DNA of 64,000 nt from G965197675 sp965197675 (GTDB taxonomy: Bacteria > Chloroflexota > Dehalococcoidia > Plut-88900): contig OZ240221.1 of assembly GCA_965197675.1 (NCBI GenBank), forward strand, positions 620,001 through 684,000, given 5' to 3'. The notes below the pieces were generated by a model. The model did no database searches. It worked only from the letters and a program-made list of their open reading frames with translations, and was not told the origin of the DNA. Numbering within the stretch: the first letter of the stretch is position 1; every line of letters begins with the position of its first letter. A program made the translations under genes and the position numbers. Of this stretch, positions 1 to 7,042 are shown piece after piece.

Positions 1-60
1 CGTCTCGCACCTAGCATATCACACTTGCCCTCCAGGCAAAATCCCCGTTGCCCTGCTGTT

Positions 61-560
61 CTGTCACTTGGCTATATATGGAATCAGAACCTACGTGCTA
101 TAATTCAGAGACACATCCCGCATACAAGGAGGTATCACTCTTATTATTCACGGAGGTCGTCTCACAACCCCCCATGGTGAGCTTAGAGTTATCCTGAGTT
201 TACCGAAGGGAGCCACATGAGCGTGTCTAAGAGCGTCCTCACCCCCTATGCCGCCATTCCCATGCCCTTCTTTCTCGTCATTCCCGTGCCTGACACGGGA
301 ATCCAGGGGAGGCTTGTCCAAGAAGCCTACATACAAAAACCTACCAGGGCGGGTGGGGCCAACCAACCTGAGGAAAAACTCAATCAAGATTAACTGGATC
401 TTCGTGCCTGGAAAACCCCGAAAACAAAACTTTTTTTACAACTCAATCAAGTTTGAACTGGAACCAGAAAATTCAATCAAGTTTCAAAGCTAAACAGGAA
501 AAACAATCAAGTTCTACGCACAAACCAAGTCGGGTTATAGCGCAGGGTAATCGCATTACG
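61..560. repeat. Dispersed repeat family, copy 1 (AATCAAG-unit element)
   Basis: This gene-free first stretch matches 25745-26260 block by block, and its last part matches 59235-59290. It holds an extended -10-like TGCTATAAT (96-104), an AAGGAGG (126-132) with no gene behind it, a REP-like palindrome (276-307), a run of T (around 430-437) and four CAATCAAG units at 381, 444, 474 and 504. The last three are spaced exactly 30 bp. No protein of a known kind is encoded. Whether it is one element or a mosaic of smaller repeats cannot be settled from one window. Confidence 0.7.
276..307. repeat. REP-like palindrome (TTCCCGTG...CACGGGAA)
   Basis: An 8-bp perfect stem TTCCCGTG/CACGGGAA with a short loop, followed by TCCAGG. 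Near-identical copies lie at about 19670-19700, 25700-25730 and 59153-59181, always between genes. This type of CGTCATTCCCG...GGGAATCCAG palindrome is a common bacterial intergenic repeat. Confidence 0.75.
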
Positions 561-675
561 GCCGAAATCAGCTTTGGCGGAACTTCCCATTGCAAGAGCC
601 ACAGAGGTGGGTTATGGTGTAGGACGCCTGCAGAAGTGATCACCCATTTTAACGATCTCTGAGGGGGTTCATAAG

Positions 676-1128
676 ATGCTGAAAGTTGGAGACCCTGCAC
701 CGGACTTCCAGGCCACCTTGGATTCCGGTGAGGAGATATCGCTATCCCGGTACCGAGGTAAGAAGGTGGTGCTCTACTTCTACCCCAAGGACAACACACC
801 AGGTTGCACAAGGGAGGCTTGCGACTTCCGAGACAACATCACCACTGTTGATGCTAAGGGAGGCGTGGTTTTAGGCGTAAGCACAGACTCGGTGAAGTCC
901 CACCAAAAGTTCAAGGATAAGTTCCAGCTTCCCTTCCCATTAATCAGCGATGAGAACAAGCAAGTGGTGCAGGCATACGAGGTGTGGAAGGAGAAGAAGC
1001 AGTATGGAAGGACTTACATGGGCACCGAGAGGACAACCTACGTCGTAGACGAGGAGGGCAAAATCGCCCAGATCTTCAACAAGGTGAAGGTCAACGGACA
1101 TGTGGAGAAAGTGCTGGCAGAGCTGTAG
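676..1128 (+). CDS. bcp: Thioredoxin-dependent peroxiredoxin, BCP/PrxQ type
   Basis: A 150-residue cytosolic peroxidase of the AhpC/TSA fold that reduces hydrogen peroxide and organic hydroperoxides at the expense of thioredoxin. The N-terminus (VGDPAPDF) and the active-site stretch YPKDNTPGCTREAC around residues 37-49 are diagnostic. Cys44 is the peroxidatic cysteine and Cys49, five residues on, is the resolving cysteine of the atypical two-Cys BCP subgroup. Length is normal for the family. The ATG is preceded by GAGGGGG at a good distance. An HpcH/HpaI aldolase gene follows 26 bp downstream on the same strand, so the two may be co-transcribed. Family assignment is secure; the physiological oxidant is unknown. 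Confidence 0.95.
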   Translation: MLKVGDPAPDFQATLDSGEEISLSRYRGKKVVLYFYPKDNTPGCTREACDFRDNITTVDAKGGVVLGVSTDSVKSHQKFKDKFQLPFPLISDENKQVVQAYEVWKEKKQYGRTYMGTERTTYVVDEEGKIAQIFNKVKVNGHVEKVLAEL

Positions 1129-1154
1129 CGAGTTGAGAGTTATGGAGGTCGACT

Positions 1155-1946
1155 ATGCGTATCAATAAGATCAAAGCCCTCTGGCGTGAGGGAAAGCCCG
1201 CCGTAGTCTGTTGGGTTGGCAGCGCAGATCCCTACATGGCGGAGATTCTAGCCCACTCAGGCTTCGATGCCCTCGTTCTGGACATGCAGCACGGTATGGG
1301 GATAGGCCCTGACCGAGCAGCCCAGTGGTTCCAGGTGGTCAGCACAACAGATACCGTGCCCATGGCCCGCATACCCTGGAACGAGCCCGAGTATTTCCAG
1401 TGGGTACTGGACTCGGGGGCCTATGGGGTCATCACTCCCTTGGTAAACAATAGGGAGGAAGCCACAAAAGCAGGCATGTCTTGTCGATATCCACCCATCG
1501 GCTTTCGCAGTATCGGGCCTAACAGGGCCAACCTATACGCAGGCACCGATTACTTCCACCACGCCAACGAGGAGGTGATCTGCCTGGTGATGGTCGAGAG
1601 CATCAACACCATACCTCATTTGGATGAGATGGCGCAGGTGCCGGGCATCGACGGCTTCTACATTGGCCCTGCAGACCTGGCCATTTCCATGGGCGTATCC
1701 CCCACGGGCTATCTGGAAAGCAAGGAGCATCAAGAGGCGAGCCAGAGGGTGCTGGATGTCGCCAGAGGACGTGGATTGATAGCAGGCACACACTGCAAAA
1801 GCCCGGAGGAGGTCCTTGACCGCTTCCAACAAGGCTTCATGCTGTGTCCCGCCGCCGCCGATGCTGGCCTAATGGCCGCCAGCGCAAAGGCAGCAGTAGC
1901 TAAAGTCAGGCAAACGGTTGAGGAGAGCGCAAGCACTGTCTATTAG
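1155..1946 (+). CDS. HpcH/HpaI aldolase/citrate lyase family protein
   Basis: A 263-residue class II (metal-dependent) pyruvate aldolase of the HpcH/HpaI family. Members such as 4-hydroxy-2-oxoheptanedioate aldolase and 2-keto-3-deoxy-L-rhamnonate aldolase cleave 2-keto-4-hydroxy acids to pyruvate plus an aldehyde. Landmarks: LDMQHG near residue 42 (usually D-x-E-H-G, here Gln for Glu), the metal-site MVESI near 148 and GFYIGPADL near 167 with its Asp. Length is typical. TATGGAGG precedes the ATG. The stop overlaps the convergent MFS gene by four bases. The substrate cannot be read from sequence; the neighbouring carrier hints at uptake and cleavage of an organic acid. Confidence 0.9.
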   Translation: MRINKIKALWREGKPAVVCWVGSADPYMAEILAHSGFDALVLDMQHGMGIGPDRAAQWFQVVSTTDTVPMARIPWNEPEYFQWVLDSGAYGVITPLVNNREEATKAGMSCRYPPIGFRSIGPNRANLYAGTDYFHHANEEVICLVMVESINTIPHLDEMAQVPGIDGFYIGPADLAISMGVSPTGYLESKEHQEASQRVLDVARGRGLIAGTHCKSPEEVLDRFQQGFMLCPAAADAGLMAASAKAAVAKVRQTVEESASTVY

Positions 1947-3238
1947 CTAGTGGAGGGTTGACGTAGCACGGGTCGGCCGGCACTGAGGACGACTGGGGCA
2001 GCGAGCAATGCGCCACCTCCGAATGCCAGAAATATCAGCGTGTAGCTATCGGTAGCATCGAATACGACTCCAGCCAGATAAGGGCCAAGCACCGCTCCTA
2101 CACTGTAGGGTATTAGGGTCATCCCGTAAATCGCCCCTATGTACGCGCGGCCGAAGTATTCGGTTATCAGAGAATACATAACGGCTGAATAGGCCTCGGC
2201 AGCTAAACCGAAGACGATGATGAAGATAACCAACGTCCAAACACTTCCTACGTAGGCCAGAGCGATCACCCCTAACCCCTGTAATATATAGGCACAAGCC
2301 AGTACCAACCGTCTATTGAAGATGTCACCCAGCCACCCGAATCCGAACCTGGTAGCCAGCCCCATCAAGGTCACGATGGTGACTACCCGCGCGGCTGTGG
2401 CTCTGGAAAAATCCTCGTTCTCCAGGTGTGGAAATATGTGGACGTGCACCGATACCAGGCCGAAAATGGCTATGGCCTGAGATACGGCTATTGCCCAGAA
2501 GGTCCATGTTCGCACAGTTTCTTTCAGAGTGAAATCACTGTCGGATTCTGGATTGAGGGCCTCTTTGGCTCTGGGTATCCACTCCTCTTCCACCTCACTC
2601 ATCTCTTTAGGGGAGCCATCTGGTAGTAAGCCGTATTGCTCTGGTCTATGTCTAAGAATGAGAGATGTGGGAATCCCGATGACGAACAGGCCTATGGCAC
2701 AGGCAACGGCGGCCCACCTCCAGTCATAGGTATCTATGAGCCACACCAGAAGGGGCGTAAGCACACCTCCCAGACTTGTACCGGCCAGCAGGATTCCCAT
2801 GGCCTTGCCCAAATGGCGCCGAAACCAATGGGCTGCCAAGGCGGGGCCTATTCCTGCATAGAAGATGGTGAACCCCACCGAGAGCACTAAGAAGGAGGCG
2901 AAAAAGGCCCATGTGGAGTGACTAATGCTCAGAAGGATCAACCCCAAGCCGCCGAACGCTGTTGCAAACAGCATGAGCGCTCGACCGCCAATTTTGTCGA
3001 ATAGGACTCCAACAGCAACGGCCCCGCCTCCGGCGATACCGAGCATCATGGAAAAGGCCAAAGACGTCATTGCGCTGGAGAATCCGAAATCGTCCTTGAG
3101 GGGTGTGAAAAAGGTGGTGAACCCGGTAATGAAGATGCCACCCCAATAGAAGTTGATTACGAAGAAGGAGATGGATATCCACCACCCGTAGAAGATACGG
3201 AGCTTCTGTGGAACCAGGTAGTCCAGCATATCTTTCAC
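1943..3238 (-). CDS. MFS transporter, oxalate/formate-antiporter (MCT-like) type
   Basis: A 431-residue integral membrane carrier with about 12 hydrophobic segments in two six-helix halves split by a charged loop near residues 205-235. The N-terminal FYGWWISISFFVINF and the conserved loop GVLFDKIGGR fit the monocarboxylate/oxalate-formate antiporter branch of the major facilitator superfamily. It would act in the cytoplasmic membrane, probably on small carboxylates. The called start is GTG at 3238; an in-frame ATG lies three codons later and neither has a strong ribosome site. It converges on the HpcH/HpaI gene. Substrate is inference only. Confidence 0.9.
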   Translation of the reverse strand: MKDMLDYLVPQKLRIFYGWWISISFFVINFYWGGIFITGFTTFFTPLKDDFGFSSAMTSLAFSMMLGIAGGGAVAVGVLFDKIGGRALMLFATAFGGLGLILLSISHSTWAFFASFLVLSVGFTIFYAGIGPALAAHWFRRHLGKAMGILLAGTSLGGVLTPLLVWLIDTYDWRWAAVACAIGLFVIGIPTSLILRHRPEQYGLLPDGSPKEMSEVEEEWIPRAKEALNPESDSDFTLKETVRTWTFWAIAVSQAIAIFGLVSVHVHIFPHLENEDFSRATAARVVTIVTLMGLATRFGFGWLGDIFNRRLVLACAYILQGLGVIALAYVGSVWTLVIFIIVFGLAAEAYSAVMYSLITEYFGRAYIGAIYGMTLIPYSVGAVLGPYLAGVVFDATDSYTLIFLAFGGGALLAAPVVLSAGRPVLRQPSTS

Positions 3239-3299
3239 ACTAATAGCGCTGGAGGTTCACCAATGCCTAAAGAGGGCACAAGTATATACCTTTTACCTG

Positions 3300-3450
3300 A
3301 CTGACCCCAAGCACCCCCCGACATCCCCCACTCATCCTGAGCTTGTCGAAGGGAATGAGCGGCCACACAACCAACTCTCCGCCCACCCTGAGCCAGTCGA
3401 AGGGTGCCCCCATATACAAAAACCTACCGGGGCGGGTGGGTGGGAAAGAT
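3300..3450. repeat. Composite REP-like intergenic repeat
   Basis: Contains CTCATCCTGAGCTTGTCGAAGG at about 3342 and a variant CCCTGAGCCAGTCGAAGG at about 3391, then CAAAAACCTACCGGGGCGGGTGGG, which also occurs at about 335-360 and, diverged, at 26041-26070. No coding potential is visible. Confidence 0.7.
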
Positions 3451-3536
3451 CACCCTTGCTTCAATAGTCACACCTCCGTGATGATCGGCAACCCATTCTA
3501 ATAGCCTTACCATCCCCCTCACCGCAGATGCCAACC

Positions 3537-3644
3537 AGGTCTTCCACTATCATTTAGGTGAAGAATCCAGGCCTCGTGGACAGTCCGAGAAGGGGAATCA
3601 CAGAATGAAAGCGGTCATCTATCCCAGGACGCTCAGATCGACGA
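3537..3644. repeat. 108-bp direct repeat, left copy (duplicated dehydrogenase 3' end)
   Basis: Matches 5282-5389 with two mismatches. On the minus strand it encodes the last residues LVDLSVLG of the D-2-hydroxyacid dehydrogenase that ends at 5364, plus about 80 bp of downstream DNA. Beyond 3644 a few more diverged residues resembling that protein can be read before similarity fades. The two copies bracket the 3.6-5.3 kb island. Confidence 0.85.
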
Positions 3645-3787
3645 GCTCTCGGGGGAGACCTCCTTGGAATCGACCACGTCCCGGACCTTCTAGGCCGGGG
3701 TGGAGGCTAGATCTATGGCGTTCATGGGGCACCTCCGGTGGGGTGAGGGCGGCGTGTGAATTGAGGTCTATACTACCACGCAGCGGT

Positions 3788-4162
3788 TTAGCAGGAACCG
3801 GGTTGTCCCTCCGGCTGGAATTTGGCAAGGTCGTTGAGCACCTTCTCAAAGCGCTCGGCGATCTCGTCTATGTTTTCGGCGGCGTCTTCGGGGCTCATTG
3901 CCCTCGCCTTGACCGGCCAAGGCGAGGGCAACTTGCTTGACGCATCCTTTGTAAAGCTGTCCCCTTCAAACTTCTGAACCCACCCTTCCAGGATCTCCAT
4001 TAGGGGCGGCGACTCTTTGATTTCTCGCGCCGAAGTGTAGTATCCGAAGGTAAACCCCCTGGCTTCGTCCCAAATCGGTGCGTCGAAGGAAGGGAATAGC
4101 CAAGCAAGGGTGGTGAGCTTATTTGGGGAGGGAGGGTAGGGCCAGCGAATGCTGGCACCCAC
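3788..4162 (-). pseudogene. C-terminal part of an amber-interrupted reading frame
   Basis: These 124 codons continue in the same frame directly after the TAG that ends the 4163-4975 gene, and the first codon is GTG. The translation has ordinary protein composition (WPYPPSPNKL, FTFGYYTSAREI, an acidic C-terminal helix with AAENIDEIAERFEKVLNDLA). There is no ribosome site in front of the GTG. I read it as the tail of a roughly 395-residue protein cut by a nonsense codon, though a separately translated protein or stop readthrough cannot be excluded. No function is recognised. Confidence 0.55.
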
Positions 4163-4975
4163 CTACCCTAGGTAAATCTTGCATCCCCATTGGATAGCGA
4201 TGTCCGTCAGGCGCTTGGCCGCGGCCTGCGCCCCGGCGCTAGGCATATCGTTGAGGATCTCCTCTATGGTCTTATTGAGCCGTTTTTTGGACGAACGGTC
4301 CGGGGCGGAGGCGGTACGACCAATGACGCGGGGCACTAGGATTCGGCCCGGCTGTCCAGAGGACAGCTTGATTTCAACGGCAAGGACTTCCGTGCGGGGC
4401 ATCTGTTCGTTGAGAAATTCGACCACTCTGGCCAATTCGCTCGGGATGGAGTCGGCGACGAAGAGCAGGCGCAGGCGAGCGGCGCGTAGGTTGGTCCCGA
4501 CATCTTCCCAGAACTTGTCGGCGTCAGGCTCATCATCCGAATCCAGGAGCGTTGCAATCTCCTCGGACGGGTCCAGTCCTTCGGACTTGCACCGCTCTTC
4601 AAAGTCGTACCGAATTCCGGTCGCGTCCCAGGTCTGAGTTGCGTGGGCGGCGTAGTCCATCATCTGCCCGATGACAGCCCGCCTACTTTCCGGGTTCTTG
4701 GAGAGCTTGGCTTCGACCATGGTAGGGACTGCGTCCTGGTCTATGAGGAGATGGTCCAATGACCATCGATGCCCCCCGTCGATGTCGTCGGCGATGCCCT
4801 GCTCCCGCCCTACGAGAATCCAGCGGCGGGGATTCTCAGGATCCATCTGCTCACCGGACAACAGCTTGGGGTATTTGGCGACCAACTCCTGCAGCTTATC
4901 TTCCGAGTTGAACTGCTCTTCTCTCATGGCTTCAAGATGTCCCTGTTCGTTGAGGTGGTAAATCTCTTCCGGCAC
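4163..4975 (-). CDS. Uncharacterised protein with PDDEXK nuclease-like N-terminal region
   Basis: A 270-residue protein. The N-terminal half has the pattern of a restriction-endonuclease-like core: an acidic residue in WSLDHLLIDQD near 70-80, then PTMVEAKLSKNPESRRAVIG with the E-x-K motif near residue 88, followed by GQMMDYAAHA, as in NucS-like or DUF-type nucleases. The C-terminal half (SGQPGRILVPRVIG) is unassigned. GTG start with AGGAGG 7 bases upstream. It ends at a TAG followed in frame by 124 more codons, so it may be a truncated form of a longer protein. It lies in an island between 108-bp direct repeats. Nuclease activity is inference from motif spacing. Confidence 0.65.
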   Translation of the reverse strand: MPEEIYHLNEQGHLEAMREEQFNSEDKLQELVAKYPKLLSGEQMDPENPRRWILVGREQGIADDIDGGHRWSLDHLLIDQDAVPTMVEAKLSKNPESRRAVIGQMMDYAAHATQTWDATGIRYDFEERCKSEGLDPSEEIATLLDSDDEPDADKFWEDVGTNLRAARLRLLFVADSIPSELARVVEFLNEQMPRTEVLAVEIKLSSGQPGRILVPRVIGRTASAPDRSSKKRLNKTIEEILNDMPSAGAQAAAKRLTDIAIQWGCKIYLG

Positions 4976-5035
4976 TGGTTGTCCTCCTATCGTTTCGTTA
5001 CTAGAGAATGGGTTTGTCGGGGGCGATGTCAGCTG

Positions 5036-5188
5036 CTATGCCAGCAGAGTTACAGTTATTCGGGACAGGGGGCTAGGGGGTGGCGGTGTGGGGTAGTTGC
5101 GTGAAGAGAGTTTCTGCATCTGCTTGCGCAATTGTGCGGCGAGTGTGTGATTCTCTAGTTGCCGTTGGCGTCTAATCCGATCTTGCAT
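5036..5188 (-). CDS. Small ORF, basic helix-rich; possible frameshifted half
   Basis: Fifty codons from an ATG, reading MQDRIRRQRQLENHTL, then AAQLRKQMQKL and a proline-rich tail. The composition (Gln/Arg/Leu helix) looks coding. It overlaps the 5155-5298 frame in another phase. Together they read like one short protein broken by a frameshift near 5188. It lies upstream of, and in the same direction as, the nuclease-like gene. No family recognised. Confidence 0.3.
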   Translation of the reverse strand: MQDRIRRQRQLENHTLAAQLRKQMQKLSSRNYPTPPPPSPLSRITVTLLA

Positions 5189-5298
5189 GTTTTCCACGGG
5201 TGGTAGACTTTGCGGGCTGTGCCTCGGGTGTGGGCTAGTATGAGCACGTTCTCGACGAACTTGTCCAACTGGTCTAGAGCGAGGTCTTCCACTATCAT
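5155..5298 (-). CDS. Small ORF starting inside the direct repeat
   Basis: Forty-seven codons beginning MIVEDLALDQLDKFVENV and continuing with LILAHTRGTARKVYHPW. The first six codons (MIVEDL) lie inside the 108-bp repeat, so the other repeat copy carries the same start fused to unrelated sequence. It may be the N-terminal part of a protein whose remainder is in the overlapping frame at 5036-5188. No function recognised. Confidence 0.3.
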   Translation of the reverse strand: MIVEDLALDQLDKFVENVLILAHTRGTARKVYHPWKTCKIGLDANGN

Positions 5299-5389
5299 TT
5301 AGGTGAAGAATCCAGGCCTCGTGGACAGTCCGAGAAGGGGAATCATAGAATGAAAGCGGTCATCTATCCCAGGACGCTTAGATCGACTA
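5282..5389. repeat. 108-bp direct repeat, right copy
   Basis: Second copy of the sequence at 3537-3644, with two mismatches. It includes the true 3' end of the D-2-hydroxyacid dehydrogenase gene and its downstream flank. Similarity stops abruptly at 5281/3536 on one side and fades in the coding region on the other. Confidence 0.85.
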
Positions 5390-6422
5390 GATTGGGAGGA
5401 GTCTCGCCCCTGGCCACAGCGTCCACATTCCGCATGCCGGTGCGGAGGAAGTTCTCTATGGTCTCGGGATTGAATGCAGCTCTGTCCGCAGTCATCAACA
5501 CGTTGTCCAACTTATGGATCCCCATGCGTGATACTGTAGGAGCAGCGATTCCCCAACTAAGGACCCCCCCAGGCTCCCAGCCGTTGGGCATCATGTCATA
5601 AGTCCACCACACGTCAGTTCCGTAACCAGCGATCCACCGCTCTGTCAAAGCTCTAGATAAGGCTTCCTCATTTATAATCCTAGCCCTCGCAATGTTTATC
5701 AGGTAGGCAGAGCTCTTCATCGCCTTGAGCTCTCCCGCTCCGATCATCTTATCTGTGGTTGGCAGCCAGGGAACACAGACCTGTACGAAGTCTGATTCCT
5801 TCAATATCTTGTTCATATCATCAGGCGAGCCTAAAAAGTCCAATTCCAACTTCTCGGCTAACTCAGGTGTTGGAGTTCGCTTGGTTCCTATAACTCGCAT
5901 GTCGAAGGCCTTGGACCTCTTGGCCAGCTCCATACCTATCGCCCCCATACCCAGGATACCGACAGTCTTACCCGCCAGCTCACAGCCCAGGGTCTCATGG
6001 GTATGAGGGTCCCAGCTTCCCTCAGCGAGTGCCCGATGGGAAGGCAGGATTCTCTTCGCCAAGGCAATCATCAAGGCAAAGGCGTGCTCTGCCACCGCCA
6101 CCGCATTACCGCCTGCGATGTTGCACAACATGATTCCCCGAGACCTCAGGGTGTTGAAGGAGAATCCCAAGTCCGTCCCCTCGAGAGAACCGTGAGTAAC
6201 CCCGGAGTGTAGGGTTTGAACCATTTTCAATCGCGGAGCGTTGGCGATCATTTCGGATGGAACATACCCACCCATCAAGGCATCCGCATCCTTGGCCACC
6301 TCTATCAAGTCCTTCTTATCGTGGGACTTGGGGGAGAGTATTTCACAGTCCGAGGTAAGATAGCCCCGAAGCTTGGACAACTCGTCGTCGCTAACAGGCC
6401 AGGCTAAAGCTAGTTTGAACAT
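5364..6422 (-). CDS. D-isomer-specific 2-hydroxyacid dehydrogenase
   Basis: A 352-residue NAD(P)-dependent oxidoreductase that interconverts 2-hydroxy and 2-oxo acids in the cytosol. The nucleotide-binding GKTVGILGMGAIGMELAKRS has the G-x-G-x-x-G fingerprint; further landmarks are NIARARIINEEAL with its catalytic Arg and the LVQTLHSGV-type substrate loop (here MVQTLHSGVTHG). I start it at the ATG reading MFKLALAWPV because AGAAGGG lies just upstream; in-frame ATGs eight codons earlier lack that site. Its last codons and downstream flank are duplicated at 3537-3644. Substrate is unknown. Confidence 0.9.
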   Translation of the reverse strand: MFKLALAWPVSDDELSKLRGYLTSDCEILSPKSHDKKDLIEVAKDADALMGGYVPSEMIANAPRLKMVQTLHSGVTHGSLEGTDLGFSFNTLRSRGIMLCNIAGGNAVAVAEHAFALMIALAKRILPSHRALAEGSWDPHTHETLGCELAGKTVGILGMGAIGMELAKRSKAFDMRVIGTKRTPTPELAEKLELDFLGSPDDMNKILKESDFVQVCVPWLPTTDKMIGAGELKAMKSSAYLINIARARIINEEALSRALTERWIAGYGTDVWWTYDMMPNGWEPGGVLSWGIAAPTVSRMGIHKLDNVLMTADRAAFNPETIENFLRTGMRNVDAVARGETPPNLVDLSVLG

Positions 6423-6479
6423 AACCAACCCTTCTAGGAGCATCAAGCAAACTTGAGGAGAGGAGCATCACGCCACGGC

Positions 6480-7007
6480 TCAACCAGAGCCATCGACGTG
6501 GTTCTTGTAGAAATCCACGATGGCGTCCTTGGTGCTGGGAAAGGCCAGGTCATCCCAGGGTATTTCGTCTTGCTCGAATGCCTTTACGTCGAGAGATTCG
6601 TCCAGGGATTGTGGCTCACCATCCACGATGCTCGCCGAGTACACTATAACTACCACCGCTGCACCTTCGTAGGAGTAGACTCCAATCAGCCCATCGATGG
6701 ATACATCGACTCCTGCCTCCTCTCTGGCCTCTCTAATAGCGGCGCTTTCCAGCTTTTCTCCCCTGTCAACATATCCTCCGGGAAAGACCCACTTGCCATA
6801 ACCCGGCTCTATTGCCCTTCGAAGCAGTACCAGTTTGCCGTCCTCTGCGAAAATAGTGCCCACAGCCACCTTGGGGTCCAAATAGTGGATGAAACCGCAT
6901 TCCTGACACACCAGCCGTTTGGGATCGCCGGGCTTGATCAAAACTAGGGCCAGTTTTTCTCCGCAGCGAGCACAAAATTGGAAGCTGGAGCCGTTGTGAT
7001 AATGCAA
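6480..7007 (-). CDS. NUDIX hydrolase with N-terminal zinc ribbon
   Basis: A 175-residue pyrophosphohydrolase. Cys12/Cys15 and Cys34/Cys37 form a zinc ribbon, and the Nudix box spans about residues 77-100 (GGYVDRGEKL...REAREEAGV), matching G-x5-E-x7-R-E-U-x-E-E-x-G-U in full, so it should bind Mg and cleave a nucleoside diphosphate linked to another moiety. Zinc ribbon plus Nudix recalls NADH pyrophosphatase (NudC) and ADP-ribose hydrolases, but the NudC SQPWPFPxS tail motif is not present. The start is TTG. It lies downstream of the YifB gene on the same strand with a 35-bp gap. Confidence 0.9.
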   Translation of the reverse strand: MHYHNGSSFQFCARCGEKLALVLIKPGDPKRLVCQECGFIHYLDPKVAVGTIFAEDGKLVLLRRAIEPGYGKWVFPGGYVDRGEKLESAAIREAREEAGVDVSIDGLIGVYSYEGAAVVVIVYSASIVDGEPQSLDESLDVKAFEQDEIPWDDLAFPSTKDAIVDFYKNHVDGSG

Positions 7008-7042
7008 TTTGCTGTCCTAGGCTCGACGGATTACAGAAGGAT

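Noticed and set aside
345..357. Shine-Dalgarno-like and promoter-like sequence before an ORF at 248-493
   Set aside because: The frame runs through repeats shared with other spacers and has no protein-like composition.
381..513. CRISPR-like spacing of AATCAAG units
   Set aside because: The repeated unit is only about 10-12 bp, one gap is double length, the spacers are the same in the two copies, and no cas genes are near.
3605..3940. 111-codon plus-strand frame
   Set aside because: It starts inside the direct repeat, is rich in Arg/Pro/Gly, and lies opposite the amber-interrupted gene.
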